Below, in pieces: positions 7,251-14,824 of a stretch of DNA of 19,635 nucleotides. Each line of letters starts with the position of its first letter. Positions within the stretch are counted from its first letter, which is position 1. Source of the stretch: JAVEYA01 sp034003745 (GTDB lineage: Bacteria > Bacillota > Peptococcia > DRI-13 > PHAD01); the NCBI GenBank assembly GCA_034003745.1, contig JAVEYA010000039.1, forward strand, positions 1 to 19,635. The letters are read 5' to 3'. A program made the translations under genes and the position numbers. Under the pieces are notes generated by a model. It was given only the letters and a program-made list of their open reading frames with translations. It did not search any database and was not told where the DNA came from.

Positions 7251-7433
7251 ATGGCTAAGATTAAGATAACCCTGAAAAAAAGTGTAATCGGTTCGAATGA
7301 GCGTGTACGGGAGACCGTGAAATCGCTGGGCCTGAAAAAGACGCAAGGCTCGGTTATCCAGGAAGATTCACCCAGCATCCGCGGGAAAATACGTAAGCTG
7401 GAACATTTGTTGAACGTAGAAGAAGCTGAGTGA
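7251..7433 (+). CDS. rpmD: 50S ribosomal protein L30
   Basis: L30 (60 aa) is the short bacterial form. It reads MAKIKITLKKSVIGSNERVRETVKSLGL with the L30 pattern (K-S-x-I-G) followed by Q-x-S-V-x-x-D at about residues 32-40 and a C-terminal helix. It starts nine nt after the rpsE stop behind a TAGGAGGGTG site that includes the rpsE stop codon. Canonical position between rpsE and rplO. Confidence 0.97.
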   Translation: MAKIKITLKKSVIGSNERVRETVKSLGLKKTQGSVIQEDSPSIRGKIRKLEHLLNVEEAE

Positions 7434-7452
7434 GAAAAAGGAGGTGTAGCTC

Positions 7453-7896
7453 ATGAAACTCCATGAATTGAAACCCGCTGCGGGTTCGCGTTTTAAGGAC
7501 ATCAGAAAAGGCCGCGGTACCGGCACCGGTCTGGGCAAAACGGCAGGTCGCGGCCATAAAGGGCAGAAAGCCCGCGCCGGCGGCGGCAAAGGCCCTTATT
7601 TTGAGGGTGGCCAGACCCCGCTGCAGAGACGTACACCCAAACGTGGTTTTACCAATATTTTTAAAACCGAATATGTTGTAATCAACCTGAAACAACTGGA
7701 GGACCGTTTTGAAGCAGGCGCTGTGGTTACGCCCGCTGCGCTGGTGGAAGTGGGACTTGTCAAAAAAATACAGGATGGCGTTAAGATCCTGGGCAATGGA
7801 GAACTTACCAAGGCTCTAACTGTTAAAGCGCAAGCTTTCAGTAAATCCGCTGCAGAAAAAATAGCCGCTGCCGGCGGTCAAACAGAGGTGATATAG
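7453..7896 (+). CDS. rplO: 50S ribosomal protein L15
   Basis: L15 (147 aa) is a late-assembly protein that threads a long glycine/arginine-rich N-terminal arm into 23S rRNA. The arm is evident: KGRGTGTGLGKTAGRGHKGQ, KARAGGGKGPYFEGGQTPL and RRTPKRGFTN. The globular C-terminal domain carries the family pattern ILGNGELTKALTVKAQAFS. A GGAGGTG site precedes the ATG. The TAG stop is immediately followed by the GTG start of secY with no gap. Confidence 0.97.
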   Translation: MKLHELKPAAGSRFKDIRKGRGTGTGLGKTAGRGHKGQKARAGGGKGPYFEGGQTPLQRRTPKRGFTNIFKTEYVVINLKQLEDRFEAGAVVTPAALVEVGLVKKIQDGVKILGNGELTKALTVKAQAFSKSAAEKIAAAGGQTEVI

Positions 7897-9153
7897 GTGA
7901 TCTCATCATTAGCCGGCGCCTGGAAACTTACCGACTTGCGCCGCAAAATATTATTTACAATGGCTATGCTTTTGGTCTTCCGGGTGGGGGTACACGTGCC
8001 TGTGCCGGGTATCAACCGGCAGGTGATTGCGGATTTGATCGCCCAAGGACAGTTGCTGGGCTTTTTCGATATTATTTCCGGCGGCGCCTTCAAGAACTTC
8101 TCCGTTTTTGCGATGAGCATAACCCCCTATATTAACGCCTCCATCATCATGAACCTGTTAACGGTGGTGATTCCTTACTTTGAGAAGTTAGCCAAAGAAG
8201 GAGAAGAAGGCCGCAAGAAGATGACCTCCTATACCCGCTACGGCACCGTTATCCTGGGCTTTATCCAGGCCTTCGGCATTTCGGTGGGCTTGCGTTCCGC
8301 TGTTCTGAACCCGGGCTGGGGTTCCACCCTGGTGATTGCTTTATCTTTAACAGCAGGAACAGCATTCCTGATGTGGCTGGGTGAGCTGATTACCGAAAAA
8401 GGGATCGGCAACGGGATTTCCTTGATTATCTTCGCGGGTATCGTTTCCCGCGTTCCCTCAGGTGTTGTTACGTTGTACCAGTATCTGGCGGCGGGAACAA
8501 CCAATATCTTGGTCATCATTATTTTTGCCGTGCTGGCTTTAGCGGCTATCGCCGCTATTGTGGCGATTCAGGAAGGACAGCGCCGTATCCCGGTGCAGTA
8601 TGCGAAGCGTGTAGTCGGCCGCAAGATCTATGGCGGACAGAGCACTCATATCCCGCTCAAGGTGAACCAGGCCGGCGTTATCCCGATTATCTTCGCTATT
8701 TCCATCCTGATGTTCCCCGGCACCATTGCTTCGTGGTTCCCCAACAACAGCATTGCCGTATGGATTTCCAACTTTTTTAATTTCCGTACCGTATGGTATA
8801 ATCTTTTGTATGCGCTTTTAATCATCTTCTTCACCTATTTTTATACGGCGATTACCTTCAATCCGGTCGATGTCGCCGATAATATGAAGAAGTACGGCGG
8901 GTTTATTCCCGGCTTAAGACCCGGACGCCCGACAGCGGAGTATATCCAGAAAGTAATGAACCGCATCACTTTAGCCGGAGCCATCTTCCTGGCTGCCATT
9001 GCGGTACTCCCGAGCGCCTTGATGGCGGTGACGAATTTGCCCTTGTATTTCGGCGGAACGAGCTTACTGATTGTAGTGGGCGTGGCGCTGGATACGATGA
9101 AGCAGATCGAAGCCAACTTATTGATGCGGCATTATCAGGGATTTCTTAAATAA
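7897..9153 (+). CDS. secY: Preprotein translocase subunit SecY
   Basis: SecY (418 aa) is the channel-forming subunit of the Sec translocon in the cytoplasmic membrane. About ten membrane-spanning segments are visible. Conserved features: VFRVGVHVPVPGI near the first helix and plug, ITPYINASIIMNLL, GIGNGISLIIFAGI, the cytoplasmic loop QEGQRRIPVQYAKRVVGRK, and FNPVDVADNMKKYGGFIPGLRPG near the C-terminus, a ribosome/SecA-binding loop. Starts with GTG six nt after GAGGTG inside the end of rplO, indicating coupling to L15. Length is slightly short but within range for Firmicutes. Confidence 0.98.
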   Translation: MISSLAGAWKLTDLRRKILFTMAMLLVFRVGVHVPVPGINRQVIADLIAQGQLLGFFDIISGGAFKNFSVFAMSITPYINASIIMNLLTVVIPYFEKLAKEGEEGRKKMTSYTRYGTVILGFIQAFGISVGLRSAVLNPGWGSTLVIALSLTAGTAFLMWLGELITEKGIGNGISLIIFAGIVSRVPSGVVTLYQYLAAGTTNILVIIIFAVLALAAIAAIVAIQEGQRRIPVQYAKRVVGRKIYGGQSTHIPLKVNQAGVIPIIFAISILMFPGTIASWFPNNSIAVWISNFFNFRTVWYNLLYALLIIFFTYFYTAITFNPVDVADNMKKYGGFIPGLRPGRPTAEYIQKVMNRITLAGAIFLAAIAVLPSALMAVTNLPLYFGGTSLLIVVGVALDTMKQIEANLLMRHYQGFLK

Positions 9154-9191
9154 TTAACGGTTTTGTTTTAACGTAAAGAGGTGGCCAAAAG

Positions 9192-9845
9192 ATGAAAATA
9201 ATTCTCATGGGACCTCCCGGCGCAGGAAAAGGGACGCAGGCGGATGTGCTGAAAGCTGAACTGGGCGTTCCTCATATCTCCACCGGGGATATGTTCAGAA
9301 GGGCCGTGTCGGAAGGAACGCCCCTGGGCAAGGAAGCGAAACGCTATATGGACCAAGGCGCCCTTGTCCCGGATACAGTGACCATAGGAATTGTCAAAGA
9401 AAGGCTCTTGGAGCCGGATTGCCAAAAGGGATTTTTACTGGATGGCTTTCCGAGGACAGTTCCCCAGGCTGACGCCTTGGGCCAGACACTGGCGGAATTG
9501 GGCATGAAGCTGGATGCCGTGCTCAATGTGGTAGTGGACAGAGAAAAGCTGATTGAACGCATGACAGGACGCCGGGTTTGCCGCTCCTGCGGAGCGACCT
9601 ACCATGTGCTCTTTCATCCTTCCAAAACGGAAGCGCAATGCGAAGCCTGCGGCGGCGAGTTGTACCAGCGGGATGACGATACTTTGAAAACGGTGGCTTC
9701 CAGGCTGGATGTCTATGCAGAAAAGACGGCTCCGCTGATCCGGTACTATCAGGAAAAGGGACTCTTGAGGGAGATTGACGGGGATAGAGCCGTCGCGGAG
9801 GTTACCCGGGATATCCTGCAGGCCTTAAAAAGAGGGCAGTCATGA
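9192..9845 (+). CDS. adk: Adenylate kinase, zinc-binding LID form
   Basis: Adk (217 aa) converts ATP + AMP to 2 ADP in the cytoplasm. The P-loop GPPGAGKGT is at residues 7-15, followed by ISTGDMFRRAV (AMP binding), the FLLDGFPRTVPQA segment (81-93), and a long LID domain. The LID has C130-x2-C133 and C150-x2-C153, the four-cysteine zinc site typical of Gram-positive long-form enzymes. The ATG lies 7 nt after AAGAGGTGG. The TGA stop overlaps the map start (ATGA), as in many spc operons. Confidence 0.98.
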   Translation: MKIILMGPPGAGKGTQADVLKAELGVPHISTGDMFRRAVSEGTPLGKEAKRYMDQGALVPDTVTIGIVKERLLEPDCQKGFLLDGFPRTVPQADALGQTLAELGMKLDAVLNVVVDREKLIERMTGRRVCRSCGATYHVLFHPSKTEAQCEACGGELYQRDDDTLKTVASRLDVYAEKTAPLIRYYQEKGLLREIDGDRAVAEVTRDILQALKRGQS

Positions 9846-10588
9846 TCATCCAGAAATCCGAGCGGGAACTGAAGTATTTGTATGACGCGGGTCAACTGGT
9901 GGCGAAGACCCACCAGGAAGTAGCCAAAGCGCTGAAACCAGGGGTAACGACCTGGGAACTGGATCAGGCGGCCGAAAAATTCATCCTGAAAAATCAGGCG
10001 GTACCGGCTTTTAAGGGATATAACGGTTTCCCGGCATCTATCTGCGCTTCCATCAATGAAGAGGTTGTCCATGGGATTCCCAGCCGATTAAGGCAGGTAA
10101 AATCTGGTGATATTATAAGTGTCGATATTGGCGCAGTCGTTAATAATTATGTCGGAGACGCCGCGGTAACGTTGCCGGTGGGAGAGATTGACGCCGAGGT
10201 GCAAAAACTGCTCGACGTCACTCAGGAGGCTTTACAAAAAGGGATTGAACAGGCGCTGGTCGGAAACCGTCTCTCCGATATCTCTCATGCCGTACAATCT
10301 CACGCTGAAGCAAACGGTTTTTCCGTGGTCCGCGATTTTGTCGGGCACGGCATCGGCAGGAAGATGCATGAAGAGCCGCAAATCCCCAATTTCGGACCGC
10401 CGGGCCGAGGACCCCGTCTGAAGGCCGGCATGGCTTTGGCGATTGAACCGATGGTCAATATGGGTACTTATGAAGTGGAAACCTTATTGGATAATTGGAC
10501 AGTGGTTACCAAAGATAAAAAGTGGTCTGCCCATTTCGAACACACTATTGCCGTTACAGAGGAAGGCCCTTGGATCCTGACAAAATAA
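9842..10588 (+). CDS. map: Methionine aminopeptidase, type I
   Basis: Map (248 aa) removes the N-terminal methionine from nascent proteins. The pita-bread fold metal ligands are all present: D95 (ISVDIG), D106 (VGDAAV), H169 (VGHGIG), E202 (AIEPM) and E233 (HFEHT), plus the substrate-site H78 (VVHGIP). There is no N-terminal zinc-finger extension. It overlaps adk by 4 nt (ATGA), consistent with coupled translation. It is followed by infA after 64 nt; I see no separate KOW-domain gene between them, which some Clostridia have. Confidence 0.98.
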   Translation: MIIQKSERELKYLYDAGQLVAKTHQEVAKALKPGVTTWELDQAAEKFILKNQAVPAFKGYNGFPASICASINEEVVHGIPSRLRQVKSGDIISVDIGAVVNNYVGDAAVTLPVGEIDAEVQKLLDVTQEALQKGIEQALVGNRLSDISHAVQSHAEANGFSVVRDFVGHGIGRKMHEEPQIPNFGPPGRGPRLKAGMALAIEPMVNMGTYEVETLLDNWTVVTKDKKWSAHFEHTIAVTEEGPWILTK

Positions 10589-10652
10589 CCAGCTATTACT
10601 TTATGGATAACAATGGTAAAATAGGTGTTGACGACGATAGGAGGTTGGTACC

Positions 10653-10871
10653 ATGTCCAAACAAGACGTCATAGAAGTTGAGGGCACTGTTTTAGAACCC
10701 CTTCCCAATGCGATGTTCAGAGTAGAATTGGCCAATGGCCATAAAGTTCTGGCACATGTTTCGGGAAAGATAAGAATGAATTTTATCCGCATTTTGCCGG
10801 GAGATCGGGTTACGGTAGAGCTTTCACCTTATGATTTAACCCGTGGGCGGATTACGTATCGGTTTAAGTAG
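10653..10871 (+). CDS. infA: Translation initiation factor IF-1
   Basis: IF-1 (72 aa) is a single OB-fold/S1-like protein that binds the 30S A-site during initiation. It reads MSKQDVIEVEGTVLEPLPN, MFRVELANGHKVLAHVSGK and the end GDRVTVELSPYDLTRGRITYR, essentially the textbook sequence and length. AGGAGGT (10639-10645) lies 7 nt before the ATG. The 64-nt upstream gap has only a poor promoter match and no terminator, so it is probably cotranscribed with map. Confidence 0.98.
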   Translation: MSKQDVIEVEGTVLEPLPNAMFRVELANGHKVLAHVSGKIRMNFIRILPGDRVTVELSPYDLTRGRITYRFK

Positions 10872-10898
10872 ACGCCATCAAGAAGGAGGAATTGACGA

Positions 10899-11012
10899 AT
10901 GAAAGTCAGACCATCAGTCAAGCCCATCTGCGAGAAATGCAAGATTATCAAAAGAAAAGGCAGAGTAATGGTAATTTGCGAGAATCCGAAACACAAGCAA
11001 AAACAAGGCTGA
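10899..11012 (+). CDS. rpmJ: 50S ribosomal protein L36, zinc-binding form
   Basis: L36 is a 37-residue protein starting MKVRPSVKPICEKCKIIK and ending ENPKHKQKQG. It carries the zinc-binding set C11, C14, C27 and H32 of the C+ form. It helps to pack 23S rRNA domains near the factor-binding side. AAGGAGGA lies a few bases upstream of the ATG at suitable spacing. The position between infA and rpsM is canonical. It is easily missed because of its size, but the match to the family is complete. Confidence 0.97.
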   Translation: MKVRPSVKPICEKCKIIKRKGRVMVICENPKHKQKQG

Positions 11013-11058
11013 AATGCTTTAAATATTAAAACTTTAACAATATGCAGGAGGTGTACAA

Positions 11059-11430
11059 ATGGCAAGGATTGCAGGTGTTGACTTGCCTCGCGACAAGCGG
11101 GTGGAAATAGGGTTGACCTATATTTATGGAATCGGCAAGCCCACCTCTCAGAAAATCCTGGCGAAAACGGGAGTCAATCCCGATACCAGAATCCGGGATC
11201 TTACTGAAGATGAGGTAGGAAAGATTCGTGAGGTAATCGATAAGGAAATAAAAGTAGAAGGTGATCTCAGACGGGAGATTTCTTTAAATATAAAACGTCT
11301 GATGGAGATCAGCTGCTATCGCGGCCTCAGACATCGCCGCGGCCTCCCTCTGCGTGGACAGAGAACCAAGACCAACGCGCGTACCCGCAAAGGTCCCAGC
11401 CGTACCGTCGGCATCAGGCGTAAGAAATAA
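11059..11430 (+). CDS. rpsM: 30S ribosomal protein S13
   Basis: S13 (123 aa) in the 30S head contacts P-site tRNA and forms bridges to L5. Conserved parts: MARIAGVDLPRDKRVEIGLTYIYGIG in overlapping segments, the helix-two-turn-helix region with GVNPDTRIRDLTEDEV, and the C-terminal CYRGLRHRRGLPLRGQRTKTN followed by a basic tail GIRRKK. AGGAGGTG precedes the ATG. First gene of the alpha operon, 46 nt after rpmJ, with no terminator between. Confidence 0.98.
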   Translation: MARIAGVDLPRDKRVEIGLTYIYGIGKPTSQKILAKTGVNPDTRIRDLTEDEVGKIREVIDKEIKVEGDLRREISLNIKRLMEISCYRGLRHRRGLPLRGQRTKTNARTRKGPSRTVGIRRKK

Positions 11431-11449
11431 GAAGGGGGGAAAATAGAAG

Positions 11450-11848
11450 ATGGCTAAGAGAACGCAAGCAGCATCCCGCGTCAAACGCCGGGAAAGAAAA
11501 AATATTGATTCAGGCGTGGCCCATATCCAATCAACCTTTAACAATACCGTTGTGACGATTACCGATACCAGAGGCAACGCCATTTCTTGGGCCAGCGCCG
11601 GTCAAATGGGTTTTAAGGGCTCCAGAAAGAGTACGCCCTTTGCGGCTCAGATGGCCGCGGAACAAGCCGCCAAAGCGGCAATGGAGCATGGCATGCGCGA
11701 AGTCGAATGCTATGTCAAAGGCCCCGGTTCAGGGCGGGAAGCGGCAATCCGCTCCTTACAGGCGACGGGTTTGGAAGTTAGCGTGATTAAAGACGTTACG
11801 CCCATTCCGCATAATGGCTGTCGTCCGCCCAAACGCAGAAGAGTCTAA
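11450..11848 (+). CDS. rpsK: 30S ribosomal protein S11
   Basis: S11 (132 aa) forms part of the platform around the E site. The sequence shows the basic N-terminus with VKRRERKNIDSGVAHIQSTFNNT in part, ITDTRGNAISWASAGQMGFKGSRKSTPFAAQMAAE in overlapping blocks, VKGPGSGREAAIRSLQATGLEV, and the end IPHNGCRPPKRRRV. The DTRGN and NGCRP motifs are diagnostic. An AAGGGGGG site precedes the ATG. The stop overlaps the AGGAGG region of rpsD. Confidence 0.98.
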   Translation: MAKRTQAASRVKRRERKNIDSGVAHIQSTFNNTVVTITDTRGNAISWASAGQMGFKGSRKSTPFAAQMAAEQAAKAAMEHGMREVECYVKGPGSGREAAIRSLQATGLEVSVIKDVTPIPHNGCRPPKRRRV

Positions 11849-11864
11849 GGAGGTACTTGAAGAT

Positions 11865-12491
11865 ATGGCAAGATATACTGGTCCTGTTTGCAGACTGTGC
11901 CGCCGGGAAGGCATGAAGCTTTACTTAAAAGGCGACCGCTGCTATACCGAAAAATGCGCCATTGACAGGAGAGCCTATGCGCCGGGTCAGCACGGCCAGG
12001 GTCGTAAAAAGGTTTCCGAATATGGTCTGCAGTTAAGAGAAAAACAAAAAGCACGCCGTATTTACGGAGTGCTGGAAAGACAATTCAGTAATTGTTTTGA
12101 CAAGGCTGAACGTCAGGGCGGCATCACCGGCGAGAATCTCTTAAGAATGCTGGAAAGACGCCTGGATAACGTTGTTTATCGTCTGGGTTTTGCCGACTCC
12201 CGCGCGGAAGCCCGTCAGTTGGTAAGGCACAATCATTTTACCTTAAATTCTCATAAGGCAAACATCCCTTCTATGATGGTAGATGTAGGCGATGTGATTG
12301 AAGTCAAAGAGAAGAGCAAAAAATCAGCCAAATTTCAGGATATCAAAGAAGTTATCAAGCATAAAAATCCTCCTGCCTGGCTGGAACTGGATACAGAGCA
12401 ATTGATTGGCAAGGTAGTGGCGTTACCGAAGCGGGAACAGATTGACGCTCCGGTGGAAGAACACCTTATCGTTGAATTGTACTCCAGATAA
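11865..12491 (+). CDS. rpsD: 30S ribosomal protein S4, zinc-binding form
   Basis: S4 (208 aa) nucleates 16S rRNA 5'-domain folding and, in several bacteria, autoregulates its own synthesis. The N-terminal domain has the zinc-type cysteines C9-x2-C12, C26 and C31 (VCRLCRREG and RCYTEKC). The S4 RNA-binding domain spans about residues 97-160 (RRLDNVVYRLGFADSRAEAR in part). The ATG at 11865 gives MARYTGPVCR, about 10 nt after AGGAGGT (11848-11854). In-frame upstream codons from 11814 lie inside rpsK and are rejected. Confidence 0.97.
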   Translation: MARYTGPVCRLCRREGMKLYLKGDRCYTEKCAIDRRAYAPGQHGQGRKKVSEYGLQLREKQKARRIYGVLERQFSNCFDKAERQGGITGENLLRMLERRLDNVVYRLGFADSRAEARQLVRHNHFTLNSHKANIPSMMVDVGDVIEVKEKSKKSAKFQDIKEVIKHKNPPAWLELDTEQLIGKVVALPKREQIDAPVEEHLIVELYSR

Positions 12492-12539
12492 TGCGTAGTA
12501 TCCATAGGATAAAGTCAGGAATCAGTAGGAGGGTTAGCA

Positions 12540-13487
12540 ATGATAGAAATTGAAAAACCCAGAATCGAGTGTGTGGAGACCAGCGAAGACAATACCTACG
12601 CCAGATTTGTAGTTGAGCCCTTGGAGCGCGGTTACGGTACTACTTTGGGCAACTCGCTGCGTCGGGTCTTGCTCTCTTCCTTACCGGGCGCGGCTGTAAC
12701 CAGCCTAAAAATTGACGGCGTATTGCATGAATTCTCAACTGTCCCCGGTGTGGGCGAGGATGTTACCGATATTATTTTGAACTTGAAAGCACTGGCGCTA
12801 AAACTGTATGATGACGATACGCAGGTAATCAGGGTAGACGCGCAGGGCCCCGGGGAAGTGCTGGCGGCAGACATTGAAAGAGGTTCCCAGGTAGAGATCC
12901 TGAATCCGGAATTGCATATCGCGACTCTGGAGGAGGGCGCCAACTTATCCATGGAGATCACCGTGGAGCGCGGACGCGGCTATCGTCCTGCTGAAAAAAA
13001 CAAAAAAGAAGACCACATTATCGGCGTTATCCCGGTAGATTCCATTTTTTCACCGGTGCGCAAAGTCAACTATACCGTCACGGATACCCGGGTCGGACAA
13101 ATTACCGATTATGACAAATTGACTTTGGAAATCTGGACCAATGGCTGTATTGCCCCGGACGAGGCTATCAGCTTATCGGCCAAGATCCTGCATGACCACT
13201 TGAAGCTATTTATCGGCCTGACCGAAAAAATAGGCGATGTGGAAATCATGGTGGAGAAAGAAGAAGAAGAACGCGATAAGATTCTGGATATGAGTATAGA
13301 AGAGCTGGACTTGTCGGTTCGCTCCTATAACTGCCTGAAACGGGCCGGCATCAATACCGTCGGTGAACTGATCATGAAAACCGAAGAGGATATGATGAAG
13401 GTGAGAAATTTAGGCAGAAAGTCTTTGGAAGAAGTAGACGAAAAATTGGACGCGCTGGGCTTAAGCCTGAGGAAGTCCGAGGAATAA
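12540..13487 (+). CDS. rpoA: DNA-directed RNA polymerase subunit alpha
   Basis: RpoA (315 aa) forms the dimer that scaffolds RNA polymerase assembly. The N-terminal domain has GYGTTLGNSLRRVLLSSLPG (dimer and assembly region) and TVPGVGEDVTDIILNLK. A short acidic linker (EKEEEERDK) leads to the C-terminal domain, where RSYNCLKRAGINTVGEL and the NLGRKSLEEV helix-hairpin-helix bind UP-element DNA and activators. Length is typical of Firmicutes. A GGAGGG site precedes the ATG. In alpha-operon order after rpsD. Confidence 0.98.
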   Translation: MIEIEKPRIECVETSEDNTYARFVVEPLERGYGTTLGNSLRRVLLSSLPGAAVTSLKIDGVLHEFSTVPGVGEDVTDIILNLKALALKLYDDDTQVIRVDAQGPGEVLAADIERGSQVEILNPELHIATLEEGANLSMEITVERGRGYRPAEKNKKEDHIIGVIPVDSIFSPVRKVNYTVTDTRVGQITDYDKLTLEIWTNGCIAPDEAISLSAKILHDHLKLFIGLTEKIGDVEIMVEKEEEERDKILDMSIEELDLSVRSYNCLKRAGINTVGELIMKTEEDMMKVRNLGRKSLEEVDEKLDALGLSLRKSEE

Positions 13488-13518
13488 TCGCACAAGGCTG
13501 CAAAAGGGGGTTAGAACA

Positions 13519-13857
13519 ATGGCCTATAGAAAACTTAACCGTCCTACCGGACAACGCCGGGCAATGTTACGCAACAGCGCTACCTCGCTGTTAAAGAACG
13601 GCCGTATTGAAACGACCGAACCCAAAGCTAAGGAAGTTTCCAGCATCGTGGAAAAAATGATTACGCTGGGCAAGAAAGGCGACCTGAATTCACGCCGTAT
13701 CGCGGCTTCTTATCTTTTGGACGAGACCGTAGTCAAGAACCTATTCGATACGACCAGCAAGAAATATGCCGACAGACAGGGCGGCTATACCCGCATTACC
13801 AAGCTGGGACATCGCCGCGGCGACGCCGCGATGATGGTCGTTGTGGAATTGGTCTAA
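13519..13857 (+). CDS. rplQ: 50S ribosomal protein L17
   Basis: L17 (112 aa) lies near the tunnel exit. It begins MAYRKLNRPTGQRRAMLRN, continues LLKNGRIETTEPKAKEV and ends GYTRITKLGHRRGDAAMMVVVELV, all family-typical. An AAAAGGGGG site precedes the ATG. It closes the alpha operon. No clear terminator with a long T-run follows; the 145 nt before ecfA1 instead contain alternative hairpins described separately. Confidence 0.98.
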   Translation: MAYRKLNRPTGQRRAMLRNSATSLLKNGRIETTEPKAKEVSSIVEKMITLGKKGDLNSRRIAASYLLDETVVKNLFDTTSKKYADRQGGYTRITKLGHRRGDAAMMVVVELV

Positions 13858-13902
13858 AAGCTGTATGCCCTATTAATATCCAAACTTGAATAAATCAAAG
13901 TT

Positions 13903-13982
13903 CAGGAAAACCGAAACCTTAGCCCCAATTTTGGTGGAGAAGCTTTGGCTTTCCTGGTTTTGTTTTAGCTCCCATTGGGGAG
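13903..13982 (+). promoter_or_regulatory. Candidate attenuator-like leader upstream of ecfA1
   Basis: Seen directly: a hairpin GGAGAAGC (13936-13943), loop TTTG, GCTTTCC (13948-13954), with one bulged G, followed by a T-rich stretch (TGGTTTTGTTTT), resembling a weak intrinsic terminator. An upstream CAGGAAA (13903-13909) is perfectly complementary to TTTCCTG (13950-13956), which would disrupt that hairpin. Further on, CTCCC (13969-13973)/GGGAG (13978-13982) can fold over a purine-rich site, and CCCCAAT (13923-13929) is complementary to ATTGGGG (13974-13980). Mutually exclusive pairings suggest regulated read-through or translation. The stems are short and the ligand, if any, is unknown. Confidence 0.3.
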
Positions 13983-14002
13983 AAGATTGCGTGGTGAAAA
14001 CA

Positions 14003-14824
14003 ATGATTGTTATTACAGACCTGGTACATCAATACAATACGCCCCAAGGCGAGATCCCCGCTCTGCAAGGAGTCAGTCTGAAGATTGAACAAGGTGATTT
14101 CGTCGCTATTATCGGTCATAACGGTTCGGGCAAATCAACACTGGCCAAACATTTAAATGCGCTGCTCCTGCCCCATGCCGGACAGGTCCTTATTAACGGG
14201 TTGGACACCAGCGATAAAGACAAGCTCTGGCAAATCCGGCAGCAAGTGGGGATGGTCTTTCAGAATCCCGACAATCAGCTCATTGCCACCACCGTGGAAG
14301 AAGACGTGGCCTTTGGTCCGGAGAATTTAGGGATTGAGCCCGCCAAAATACGCGTACGGGTAGATGAAGCACTGAGCAGCGTCGGGATGAAGGAATACTA
14401 CCGGCGCGCTCCCCATCTCCTTTCGGGAGGCCAGAAGCAAAGAGTAGCCATTGCCGGCATTGTGGCGATGCGACCGCAGATCCTGGTGCTGGACGAGCCC
14501 ACCGCTATGCTGGACCCCATCGGCCGCCGGGAGGTCATGGATACCGTGCTGCGGCTGAACCGGGAGGAAGGTCTTACCGTGGTGCATATTACCCACTTCA
14601 TGGAAGAAGCGGTTTACGCCAAGCGCGTCATTGTCATGGAAACAGGCCGGATTGTGCTGGACGGTCCGCCGCGGGAGGTATTTTCGCAAGTACATGCGTT
14701 GCAGCGGCTTTCGCTGGACGTTCCGGCGATGACGGAATTGGCGGATGAATTAAGTAAGGACGGCTTAAATGTTTCCGCCGGCGTCCTGACCGTGGAAGAG
14801 ATGGTGACCGCGTTATGTCCATAA
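14003..14824 (+). CDS. ecfA1: ECF transporter ATPase A1 (EcfA1/CbiO-type)
   Basis: ABC ATPase (273 aa) of the energy-coupling factor module, which works at the inner face of the membrane with EcfA2 and EcfT. Walker A GHNGSGKST (38-46), Q-loop MVFQNPDNQL (Q87), signature LSGGQKQR (from 140), Walker B ILVLDEPTAMLDP (from 160) and switch H198 (HITH) are all intact. The start is uncertain: ATG 14003 gives MIVITDLVHQY, but GTG 13991 (8 nt after GGGGAG) or 13994 are in frame and add three or four residues. A TTG at 13886 is rejected. It overlaps ecfA2 by 10 nt. Confidence 0.95.
   Translation: MIVITDLVHQYNTPQGEIPALQGVSLKIEQGDFVAIIGHNGSGKSTLAKHLNALLLPHAGQVLINGLDTSDKDKLWQIRQQVGMVFQNPDNQLIATTVEEDVAFGPENLGIEPAKIRVRVDEALSSVGMKEYYRRAPHLLSGGQKQRVAIAGIVAMRPQILVLDEPTAMLDPIGRREVMDTVLRLNREEGLTVVHITHFMEEAVYAKRVIVMETGRIVLDGPPREVFSQVHALQRLSLDVPAMTELADELSKDGLNVSAGVLTVEEMVTALCP

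Noticed and set aside
10589..10652. Promoter or KOW-domain gene between map and infA
   Set aside because: The best -10-like hexamer (TAAAAT near 10616) has no acceptable -35 at 16-18 nt, and no open frame of useful length is present. Only the infA ribosome-binding site is clear.
13886..14002. N-terminal extension of ecfA1 from a TTG at 13886
   Set aside because: The extra 39 residues do not resemble any EcfA N-terminus, no ribosome-binding site precedes the TTG, and the region has better support as a structured leader.
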